NCBI RefSeq assembly: GCF_022867795.2
Contig: NZ_CP107006.1
Coordinates: forward strand, 2,914,001 to 2,978,000
Length of the DNA: 64,000 nt
DNA from: Chitinophaga horti
Lineage (GTDB): Bacteria > Bacteroidota > Bacteroidia > Chitinophagales > Chitinophagaceae
Direction: 5' to 3'
A program made the position numbers and the translations under genes. Below are positions 49,044-57,347 of this stretch, piece after piece. Numbering within the stretch: position 1 is the stretch's first letter; every line of letters starts with the position of its first letter. A model generated the notes under the pieces. The model did no database searches. It was not told where the DNA came from and saw only the letters and a list, made by a program, of their open reading frames with translations.

Positions 49044-51437
49044 ATGCGACTAACCGCTTATCTCTTTCTCCTATTTACCACGTTGCCCACCATTTGTTTC
49101 AGCCAACAGGCAGATGAGCAACTGGAGCAGATCATTCACCGTTTTGGCGAAAAGAGCCGGGTGCGGGCGCTGCCTGCAGTGTACCTGCACCTCGACAAAA
49201 CCGTGTACGTACGTAATGAACACATCTGGTTTACCGCTTACCTGATCAACGGGGCGCCTGAAACCGCCCATACCTTATATGTTTCCCTCACCGACCCGAT
49301 GAAAAAGCGCACCGTACTACGCGAGCAATTTGTGCTGAGCAACTTCCTGGCACAGGGTTACCTGATGCTGCCCGACAGCCTGGAAACCGGGGAATATCGC
49401 CTCACCGCCTATACGAACAGCTATTTGCAAGACCAGCGACAGGAAGTATTTCAGCAGGCGATCAGTGTAAGGGCACCGGACAAAAGCCGGTTACAGGTGG
49501 CGGATATGAGTCAGCCCGGGGATTACGGGCAGCCGTTAAAAGTAAAATATAAAGTCACCAACTACGAACAAAAACCGGCAGATAAAGAAGACTTCGTGTA
49601 TGCGTTATACATGAATAACCGGATGCTGGATTCCGGCCGTAAAAAGACCGATATATGGGGCGAGGTACCCTTGCAACTAAAGGCGCCGCCGGATACGGTG
49701 AGCGAACTTGTGTTGGATGTAAAAGCCTATTACAAAAACGAATCGAAATCTACCCGCCTGCCGGTGGCGATGAATGAACCGCTGCGTATGCGCTGGTTCC
49801 CGGAAGGCGGGCAACTGGTAGAAGGCAGAAGAATGCGCGTAGCTTTCGAGATCACCGAGAAAGGCCGGGCGTTGGCGGTTTCAGGCACCTTGTTCGCAGA
49901 TGGGTTGCCTGTCACCACCTTCACCTCCAATACGGCTGGCCGCGGCTGGATGTATTTTGTACCGTTTGCCGGCAAAAAGTACACCGTACAACTAAACGAC
50001 CGTAAAACAGCAGTAACGGCCGCGTTACCGGAGATTAAACCCGACGGGTACACGCTGTTCGTTACCACAGGCCTGCCAGGCGATACGCTCACGGCAGAAA
50101 TCACGGCGCCGAAGGACGAAAACGATTGTTACGTTGTTCTGCACAACTACCACGAAGCCTTCTTTTCCGGCGCGGTAAACCTGCCGCAGGGCGCGGCACG
50201 CATCAAAATACCTTTACATGATATGCCGCGCGGCATGGCAAACCTTACCTTGTTCGATAAACAAGGCGAACCGGTGGCAGAACGGGCAGTGATGCTGCAG
50301 AACGCGAAACGCCTGAACGTGAGCATCACTACAGATTCTGCTGAGTACCATACCCGATCGAAAGTGAAAACGACAATCAAAGTCACCAACAATAAAGGAG
50401 AGCCGGTAAAGGCCGTACTATCAGTGGGCATGGCGCTCGACAAACGCATCGACACCTTACGTTTCCGGAATATTGACCGGTACTATTACTTCGAACAACA
50501 CCTGCCGGCCGCTACCCTGTTGCCTGCACATCGTTTCTTTGAGAACGAGCAGCAGCTGGAAGAACTTTTGCTCACCAAATGCTGGACGCGCTATCAACCC
50601 AAAGCGGAGCCACTGCCAGCACCGCAGGTATACGACGAAAACCTGCATGGACAGGTATTGTTGCGGCAAAAGCCGTTGAGGCGGCCCGCTACGATGTTGT
50701 TACTGAGCACCGAAAGCTCTTCGCTCCTGACCACCGATTCGGCCGGACGGTTTCGCATTTCGTACGAGCAGCTGCGCGGGCCGGCAGATACAAAATTCTC
50801 CATCACCGCATTGGGCGGCGAGCGGCGTACGGAGCTGCAGGATTATTCAGTAGTGTTGGACAAGAACCCGCTGGACACGCTGAACAGGCAACTCACAGAA
50901 GTGTATATTCCCTATCAGCCTTTGAAAGAAGACATCTTATCCGCAGAAGAAAAAATAAAGATGAAGTCGATGCTGAAGGAAGTAGTGGTGAAAGCGCGCA
51001 ACGAGGACTACTATAACGAGTTTCGCAGCAAGACCTGCAACGACTGGGTATGCATGTACAACGTGCTTAACTGCCGCAATCACCCTTACGGCACCAAACC
51101 GGAGAGCGGCATGCAATATAAATATGGCAGCGGCATGGTTACCTATCGCGCCTGCGCGCAGGACAGTGCAGCCGCTACGGCTTTCATGAAAAAGATACAC
51201 GGCACCTGGTATACGAAAGAGTTTTACCTGGCGGACTACAGCACCTTTAATCCACCCGACCCCGAAATGCATACGACCATCTACTGGAACCATAGTGCGA
51301 TGACCGACAATAATGGCGAACTGCATTTAAGTTTTTACACCAATGACCTTACCGGGCGTTTCGCCTTTATTGCAGAAGGTTTCAGCGACGAGGGTGTCAT
51401 GAGCGGGCGGGGATGGATAAGGGTGGTAGATAAATAA
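49044..51437 (+). CDS. Large secreted MG2-type (macroglobulin-like) protein
   Basis: A 797-residue exported protein. After the signal peptide (LTAYLFLLFTTLPTICFSQ) comes an MG2-like domain with the phrase VYLHLDKTVYVRNEHIWFTAYLING (about 45-70), followed by several beta-sandwich domains, a plug-like carboxypeptidase-regulatory region near 550-600, and a C-terminal part with cysteines (NDWVCMYNVLNCRNHPYG). Proteins of this shape are common in Bacteroidota; their role is unproven, possibly in outer-membrane assembly or surface binding. The ATG at 49044 is chosen since the longer frame runs through the preceding gene and terminator. Confidence 0.8.
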   Translation: MRLTAYLFLLFTTLPTICFSQQADEQLEQIIHRFGEKSRVRALPAVYLHLDKTVYVRNEHIWFTAYLINGAPETAHTLYVSLTDPMKKRTVLREQFVLSNFLAQGYLMLPDSLETGEYRLTAYTNSYLQDQRQEVFQQAISVRAPDKSRLQVADMSQPGDYGQPLKVKYKVTNYEQKPADKEDFVYALYMNNRMLDSGRKKTDIWGEVPLQLKAPPDTVSELVLDVKAYYKNESKSTRLPVAMNEPLRMRWFPEGGQLVEGRRMRVAFEITEKGRALAVSGTLFADGLPVTTFTSNTAGRGWMYFVPFAGKKYTVQLNDRKTAVTAALPEIKPDGYTLFVTTGLPGDTLTAEITAPKDENDCYVVLHNYHEAFFSGAVNLPQGAARIKIPLHDMPRGMANLTLFDKQGEPVAERAVMLQNAKRLNVSITTDSAEYHTRSKVKTTIKVTNNKGEPVKAVLSVGMALDKRIDTLRFRNIDRYYYFEQHLPAATLLPAHRFFENEQQLEELLLTKCWTRYQPKAEPLPAPQVYDENLHGQVLLRQKPLRRPATMLLLSTESSSLLTTDSAGRFRISYEQLRGPADTKFSITALGGERRTELQDYSVVLDKNPLDTLNRQLTEVYIPYQPLKEDILSAEEKIKMKSMLKEVVVKARNEDYYNEFRSKTCNDWVCMYNVLNCRNHPYGTKPESGMQYKYGSGMVTYRACAQDSAAATAFMKKIHGTWYTKEFYLADYSTFNPPDPEMHTTIYWNHSAMTDNNGELHLSFYTNDLTGRFAFIAEGFSDEGVMSGRGWIRVVDK

Positions 51438-51925
51438 ACGGAGGCCGTGCCAGAGGGCACAGCCACATTTCTTTTGTGAATTTTTAATTCATTTGAGAGC
51501 ACTAATAAAATTAACTGGCCTGGCTGAAAAGCGCGGGCCCTAACATAGTCTGTAAGCGAAGATTAAAAAATCTTAAAGTTGTCATATAACATCTAGGTAT
51601 AGGGAGCAAATACATGTCCTAATCGTCAATTAAAATCTTAATATCATGCCCCCCACCCTGAACTTCAAGCCGTTTAATGCCGGGCGCCGGAGTGCCGGGC
51701 CTTAATCCGATTCAAAAAAAACAAGGGGGAGCCGTGATGTAACAAACAACGGTCTCCTGGAGACCGCAGGTCAACATTGGATGCAACTAAACTTCTTCGT
51801 ATTGATTGACACAGGTACTTCTCTTTAACTACGATGTAAAAATATAGCAGCGATATCCTATTGTATAGTACAAATTGGCAGCTGTAGTGCTTTATTTTAT
51901 AAGCGCGTCAAAAAAGAGATAGCTG
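51438..51925. other. Gene-free convergent gap with several hairpins
   Basis: No credible gene. Seen: GGCCGTGCC / GGCACAGCC (51443-51464), a likely terminator for the gene to the left; a perfect palindrome GGTCTCCTGGAGACC (51751-51765); and C-rich (51649-51654) against G-rich (51725-51729) blocks that could pair. A 19-codon frame from 51646 is too short and GC-skewed to call. A structured RNA is possible. Confidence 0.4.
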
Positions 51926-52669
51926 TTATTTTAAGCGGGCAAGAAATTCGGCTTTTTTGCGGACAGATACTTCCAGCACCCGGCCGTCGGTCATTTCTAC
52001 GCTGCCGCCTTTGCCGTTATGGTATTTCCTTACGTGGTTCAGGTTAACGAGGTGGGAGTCGTGGATGCGGCAAAACGTTTCTGACGGCAGCTGTGCTTCA
52101 AATTCCTTGAGGCTGCCAGACACCAGCAGGCTACTGCCCTTCTGGAACCCAAAGCGGGTGTAAGCGCCCTCCGCACTGCAATATAGTATTTCCTCGAACG
52201 CATAGAGCGTAAACCCTTCTTTATCGCGCAGCGCGATCTTACCCAGCGGTTTATCGGGCCGCAGCTGGGGGATTAATTCATTCAAACGGTTGCCAATGTC
52301 CTGCTCACGGATGCGTTTTTCGGCTTTGCTGACGGCACGGCGCAGATCGTCTATTTCGATGGGTTTGAGGATAAAGTCGAGGGCATTGTATTTAAAGCCT
52401 TTTACGGCGTAGTGATCGTGCGCGGTGACAAGTATCACTTCAAAATTTACAGGGCTTAAGCGATCTAACAGATCGAAGGCGTTGCCGGTATGCATTTCTA
52501 TATCGAGGAACACCAGTTGGGGACGAACGGTGGCAATAACGTCTACCGCCTCATCGAGGGTCTCCGCTTTTCCCGATACGGTAATGTCCGGGCAGTATTG
52601 GTTCAGCATCTTCTTTAGCAGCGATAAATTTCTTGGTTCGTCATCTACTAATACGCATTTGATCATCAT
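51926..52669 (-). CDS. LytTR family response regulator
   Basis: A 247-residue two-component regulator. The receiver domain (about 3-120) has the acidic pair DDE at 9-11, phospho-accepting Asp56 in LVFLDIEMH and the Lys in FILKPIEID; the LytTR DNA-binding domain (about 145-245) shows YCSAEGAYTRF, FCRIHDSHLVNLNHV and VEMTDGRVLEVSVRKKAEF. The gene follows the histidine kinase by 7 bp, so they form a pair. Confidence 0.95.
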   Translation of the reverse strand: MMIKCVLVDDEPRNLSLLKKMLNQYCPDITVSGKAETLDEAVDVIATVRPQLVFLDIEMHTGNAFDLLDRLSPVNFEVILVTAHDHYAVKGFKYNALDFILKPIEIDDLRRAVSKAEKRIREQDIGNRLNELIPQLRPDKPLGKIALRDKEGFTLYAFEEILYCSAEGAYTRFGFQKGSSLLVSGSLKEFEAQLPSETFCRIHDSHLVNLNHVRKYHNGKGGSVEMTDGRVLEVSVRKKAEFLARLK

Positions 52670-52676
52670 AACGCCT

Positions 52677-55553
52677 TTAATTTGTACCTCCAGTGATCAG
52701 CGGATAGCGCACTTCTACGCTCGTCCCCTGGCCGTCTGGCAGGTCATTCACTTTAATTCCGATACTGGAAGATATCGATTTATTCATCATACTGATGCGC
52801 TCCCTCGTAATTCTGGTACCCCAAGATACATGCCCCGATGGCCGGTCGCGGGTAGTGGCATTGCGCCCTACACCATTGTCGGTCACCATGCAGATGATAT
52901 TACGCTGCGCCAGTTTAAATACGATCGTTACTTGTCCTTCCTTTTCTTTTAATCCACGAATGCCATGGTGCACGGCATTTTCAACGATCGGTTGCAACAC
53001 CATGCCCGGCCACATGGCTTCCTCAACGTTAATACCCGCATCTACCGAAATAGAAAAACTAAAACGTTGCTGGAAGCGCATTTGTTCAAGCTCCAGGTAA
53101 GTACGCAGGTAACGCACCTCGTCCTGGATGGTGATATTGTGCTGCATACTCATGTCCAGCGTTTGGCGAATGAGGCGTGCAAAGCGGCTCAGGTAGCGGT
53201 TTGCGCTCTCCATATCCTGGTCGATAATAAACTCCTGCACGGAATTCAGACAGTTAAAAATAAAGTGCGGGTTCATCTGCGCGCGCAGGGCCTTTTGTTC
53301 CAGCTCCTGCAGCTGCCGCGTTACTTCCCTTTCTGCCGTTTCTTTTTTACGGAGGATGCGTAAACGCCAGCTGATAAACAACCATGTTAAACCTATAAGT
53401 AGCACGGCGGCGAGCAGCATAAACCAGAGATTCAGCCAGAACGGGCCTTCTACGGCCAGCGGCAGGGTAAGTGTGGCACTTTGCAAGCCGAAACGATTTA
53501 CGGCGTACAACTCGAGATTGTAACGACCAGGCGGCAGCGAGATCAGGTCCAGCGATGTTTGCCGGATCTGCTTCCAGGAGCTGTCCTGCTCTTTCAGGCG
53601 GTAGTAATAAGTGATATCGCCTTCACTTTTGTAAGATAATGCGGCATATTCCAGGTGCACGTTGTTGTTGCGATAGTTCAACATCGGCAGGTTTGCCGGA
53701 TCTTCCTTTTTACCATTGATGCGCACCATGAGCAAACGCAGGTCGCAGCGGGAATAGGGCGCTCCCATATGCCGGTCGAAGTAAGTGATGCCTTCCTGCG
53801 TGCCTGCGTAAATGCGGTCGCCATCCAGCAGGATGCTGTTCACCATATCAGACGCCAGCCCGTCAGCCTGCGTGTAGTGTACAACGTTAGTTCTCCTGCC
53901 GCTCAGTACCACATGGTCCAGGCCTTTATCCGTACCGATCCACAGCACCGAATCGTGTGCTTCTATGCAACGTACGTTATTACTGATCAATCCATCTTCT
54001 TTCGAGAGGTGCCGCACGATCTTGTTCCCCAGCAGGGCCGTCACACCCTTGTCGGTAGCTACCCATATCCACCCGCTCCCCTCTTTGATGGCGCGTACAC
54101 TGCCTTTTAACAATTCGCTGGTATCGGAGAAGCGGAACACATCGCCACCTGGTTTAGGCAATAACTCCAGGCCGGTGAGCGCGCCGTAATAGATGCTGTC
54201 GTTCCTGTAATAGAGCGCAGACGCTGCGTTGTGGCCTAGCTGTGCGTGTATCTTATTCGGTTTGTCGATCTCCATGAGATGAATACCATCCGGTCCGGCG
54301 ACAATTACTTCCCGGTCATTTTTAATCGCGAGGCCTTTGATCGGTCCGTAAGATGTTAGGGTATGCGGGGGACGATTACCTTTTTTTACCACGAGCGACT
54401 GCCCTAAACTTAACATCAGCAGATCGTTATGCGCGGCCATATGCGTTACCGGGCGACGAACGAATTGATCCTGTTCTACACTAAAGCCATCCTCCGTGGG
54501 TTGTAATGTAAAATAGCCAAGATCTGTACCGGAGTGAATTTGTCCGCCGTGTTTCTTCAGGCTGTATACAGACACCTTTTGATTATTCCCGGAAGTTTTG
54601 AGCACGTTGCGGAACTGATCGGAACTAATGCGGTATACACCGTCGTTAAGCGTAGCCACCCACACATTCCCTTCCCGGTCGCGCAGTACGTTACTTACAT
54701 TTTTGTTGGGCAGATACGTGCTTACGACCTTACGCCGGATGATATTGAACACTTCACCGCCCCGGACCGAGTTCATAAGAATGAGCGAATCGTTAAGCCG
54801 GCAGGCCGTATTGAGCGCGGGCACATCCATCTCGTAATCGAGCCCGTACTTTGTTGATATAATGCGATAAACGTTAGGTCTGACAATAAAACCGAGCATA
54901 TCATCCTCCATGATGCACTGCACGCCCGATACCATGGCGGAATGCGGCAGTTCGAATACGTGATGAAACCGGTTGTTTTTATATTCCAGTATGCCCCATC
55001 GGTACATGAAGTAATGCCGCCCGGTATGACTGATGCTCATGCTCACCATGCCGGCGCCAGTCATAACGAACCGCGTAGGGTACGATACCTTATCATCCGG
55101 CGTGATCTGGAACAGGTTACTTTTATCTATAATACTGATCTGCCGCTGCGCATTTTCAACGATGCCCACGATATAGCCGTTGAGGTACAGCTTATTCAGC
55201 ATACTATCGTTCCGCTGCGTATGAATGTAGCCGTTTTGGTAATAGCACACGGAATGTTTGTAAGGCGCGAGCCATACCCGTCCTTTCGAATCGCAGAACA
55301 GGCGGATGATTTCATTATTGGAGAGGCCATCGGCCGTGGTAAAGTTTTTAAAATGGGTGCCATCGAAGCGGCTGACGCCCGTTTCCGTAGCGAACCACAT
55401 AAAGCCTTCCTTGTCCTGTACCATGCTGTACACAACCGGGCCGGCAAGGCCATCGCGCTCATTGTAATGCCGATAATTAAACTCCTGACCGGCAGCGGGT
55501 TTTACGATCACAACAAGCAAACACAAACAGGATAACAGCAATCTCATTACCAT
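52677..55553 (-). CDS. Sensor histidine kinase with two-component-regulator propeller and Y_Y_Y domain
   Basis: A 958-residue sensor. Signal peptide (1-22), then a periplasmic region of propeller repeats (NERDGLAGPVVYSMVQDKEGFMW and similar, about 30-600), a Y_Y_Y domain (about 620-705, YRLKEQDSSWKQI, LPPGRYNLELYAVNR), one membrane helix (about 711-735), a LytS-type His_kinase domain with MNPHFIFN (His about 761) and a HATPase domain with GMVLQPIVENAVHHGI and VTDNGVG. It partners the LytTR regulator. Unlike the hybrid kinases of glycan loci it has no HTH or receiver of its own. Confidence 0.94.
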   Translation of the reverse strand: MVMRLLLSCLCLLVVIVKPAAGQEFNYRHYNERDGLAGPVVYSMVQDKEGFMWFATETGVSRFDGTHFKNFTTADGLSNNEIIRLFCDSKGRVWLAPYKHSVCYYQNGYIHTQRNDSMLNKLYLNGYIVGIVENAQRQISIIDKSNLFQITPDDKVSYPTRFVMTGAGMVSMSISHTGRHYFMYRWGILEYKNNRFHHVFELPHSAMVSGVQCIMEDDMLGFIVRPNVYRIISTKYGLDYEMDVPALNTACRLNDSLILMNSVRGGEVFNIIRRKVVSTYLPNKNVSNVLRDREGNVWVATLNDGVYRISSDQFRNVLKTSGNNQKVSVYSLKKHGGQIHSGTDLGYFTLQPTEDGFSVEQDQFVRRPVTHMAAHNDLLMLSLGQSLVVKKGNRPPHTLTSYGPIKGLAIKNDREVIVAGPDGIHLMEIDKPNKIHAQLGHNAASALYYRNDSIYYGALTGLELLPKPGGDVFRFSDTSELLKGSVRAIKEGSGWIWVATDKGVTALLGNKIVRHLSKEDGLISNNVRCIEAHDSVLWIGTDKGLDHVVLSGRRTNVVHYTQADGLASDMVNSILLDGDRIYAGTQEGITYFDRHMGAPYSRCDLRLLMVRINGKKEDPANLPMLNYRNNNVHLEYAALSYKSEGDITYYYRLKEQDSSWKQIRQTSLDLISLPPGRYNLELYAVNRFGLQSATLTLPLAVEGPFWLNLWFMLLAAVLLIGLTWLFISWRLRILRKKETAEREVTRQLQELEQKALRAQMNPHFIFNCLNSVQEFIIDQDMESANRYLSRFARLIRQTLDMSMQHNITIQDEVRYLRTYLELEQMRFQQRFSFSISVDAGINVEEAMWPGMVLQPIVENAVHHGIRGLKEKEGQVTIVFKLAQRNIICMVTDNGVGRNATTRDRPSGHVSWGTRITRERISMMNKSISSSIGIKVNDLPDGQGTSVEVRYPLITGGTN

Positions 55554-55668
55554 CCAGGTGGATCTGTGGTTAGGTTAGTTTAGGCCGTGAAGATATTAAC
55601 TGGGTTGTTAAAAAAACGAAAAATTTAGTAGCACGGGTAACAGGCACTTCGTAGCTTCGCTTCCGGTT

Positions 55669-56367
55669 ATGAGAGATTTGCTCCTGTTACTTCCGCTATT
55701 GCTCGTTTTCGCACTGGTTGCCGTGCGGGCGGGAAAACTGACGATACCGGCCGCTGTGGCGGCCTGCCTTACCGGTGCACTTGTGTTTATGGGCGCAGGC
55801 TGGATAGGGATTGCTTTGCTCGGAGTGTTTTTTGTATTGGGGGTTGGGGCTACGGGACATAAGAAGAAGAAGAAAGCGGAGATGATGATGGGGGCCCGCA
55901 CCGCCGGACAAGTATTCGCTAATGGCGGATTTGCCGCCATCATGGGCGCCCTTGCCTGGTGGTACGCCCCTACCTGGACGATATTTGATTTGATGCTCGC
56001 CGCCAGCCTGGCCGCAGCCACGGCGGACACACTTTCCTCGGAACTGGGCATGGTGTATGGCCGCCGGTTCTTCAACATCCTTAGTTTTAAGAGAGAAATG
56101 CCCGGCCCGGACGGCGTCATCAGCCTGGAAGGCACGCTGATCGGCGCAGCCGGGGCAGCCATCATAGCAGGGACGTATAGCCTCGCAGGCACGCCCGATG
56201 TGTTCTGGCCTGTATTGCTCGGCGGTGTCGGTGGCAATATCGTAGACTCGCTGCTGGGCGCCAGCCTGGAACGCCGCGGCTGGATCGGGAACAACGTCGT
56301 GAACTTTCTTAACACAACTGCGGGCGGCTTGATTGCCTGGGGGCTGTTCACTATATTTATACGATGA
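55669..56367 (+). CDS. DUF92 family membrane protein
   Basis: A 232-residue integral membrane protein with about six helices. Landmarks of the DUF92 family: the RTAGQVFANGG motif near 76-86, ATADTLSSELG near 117-127 and GNIVDSLLGASLERRG near 190-205. Plant relatives (VTE6) are phytyl-phosphate kinases; the bacterial function is unproven, with polyprenyl or phytyl phosphate metabolism being possible. It overlaps the SGNH hydrolase gene by 4 bp. Confidence 0.9.
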   Translation: MRDLLLLLPLLLVFALVAVRAGKLTIPAAVAACLTGALVFMGAGWIGIALLGVFFVLGVGATGHKKKKKAEMMMGARTAGQVFANGGFAAIMGALAWWYAPTWTIFDLMLAASLAAATADTLSSELGMVYGRRFFNILSFKREMPGPDGVISLEGTLIGAAGAAIIAGTYSLAGTPDVFWPVLLGGVGGNIVDSLLGASLERRGWIGNNVVNFLNTTAGGLIAWGLFTIFIR

Positions 56368-57194
56368 AAAAACTGCTGCTCCTCTGCCTGCTGGCCACTC
56401 CCCTGCTCTCCTTCGAAGGTAAACCCAAAACGTGGGTCGCCATTGGCGATAGCATTACCTACCTCAATGACCACCTTGACGAGACAGGCAACCGCGTCAC
56501 CAAAGGTTATCTCACCCTGCTCAGCGAACGTTTTCCCGGACTGCGTTATTTGAACCAGGGGCATAATGGGTGGACCGCCATCCGCATCGCGCAGCAGTTC
56601 GATAAGCTGGGCATACAACCCGCCGATGTATACACCGTTTTTCTCGGCACCAACGACTGGTGGTCCGGTCAGCCGATTGGCACCTTTCGCGATTATAAGG
56701 ACAGCACCGGCAACCATACCGTTTACGGCGCCTTCCGTACGATTATCGGGAAACTGCGGACTATCAGTCCGCAAGCACCTATCATCCTCATGACGCCTAT
56801 GCAGCGGGTGGATTTCGTGTATATCGCCAATATGAAAAACAACGCATGGGGCTCGTACCGCGATAAAAACGGGCAGCAGCTCGCGCAGGTAGTGGCGGCG
56901 ATCGACAGTATTGGGGCGTATGAGCATTGCAATGTGGTGGACCTCTACCACCAAAGCGGCCTCGAATTGAAGCAGCTCGTGAAATACAAACGCCTGAAAG
57001 ACACGACCACCGGCCAGTACAGAAACTATCCTTACCCGAAATTCATCGGCATTCCTTTTCACCCCGAGCGGGACGAATACCCTTATCCCCTTGAAGCGGT
57101 GAATGTTACGTATGACGGACTGCATCCATCAGACAAAGGATATCGTATTATTGCGGATGCGCTGGCGAAGGAAATGAAGAAAATATACAAGTAA
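56364..57194 (+). CDS. SGNH/GDSL hydrolase family protein
   Basis: A 276-residue exported esterase-type protein. Signal peptide (KKLLLLCLLATPLLSFEG), block I AIGDSITY (catalytic Ser about 30), block III FLGTNDWW and block V DGLHPSDKGY (catalytic Asp and His). The stop-start overlap ATGA with DUF92 indicates translational coupling. Likely removes acyl or acetyl groups from a glycan or lipid; the substrate is unknown. Confidence 0.9.
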   Translation: MKKLLLLCLLATPLLSFEGKPKTWVAIGDSITYLNDHLDETGNRVTKGYLTLLSERFPGLRYLNQGHNGWTAIRIAQQFDKLGIQPADVYTVFLGTNDWWSGQPIGTFRDYKDSTGNHTVYGAFRTIIGKLRTISPQAPIILMTPMQRVDFVYIANMKNNAWGSYRDKNGQQLAQVVAAIDSIGAYEHCNVVDLYHQSGLELKQLVKYKRLKDTTTGQYRNYPYPKFIGIPFHPERDEYPYPLEAVNVTYDGLHPSDKGYRIIADALAKEMKKIYK

Positions 57195-57347
57195 TTCCCG
57201 CATATCGGCATCCCCCTCACCCCATGGAAACACCACCCCGTTTGTTTACCTTTGAAGCGGCCAACGCTTTAGAGACGTTTTATGGCCTTTTCGCAACAGC
57301 AGCCCCACTATCCCGACCACATGCAGTATCGGGAAAAACAGACGCAT

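Noticed and set aside
55608-57125. Long minus-strand open frame of 505 codons
   Set aside because: It lies antisense to the DUF92 and SGNH hydrolase genes, both of which have clear family motifs and a coupled start-stop; its product is low-complexity (Pro, Ser, Ala) and unlike any family.
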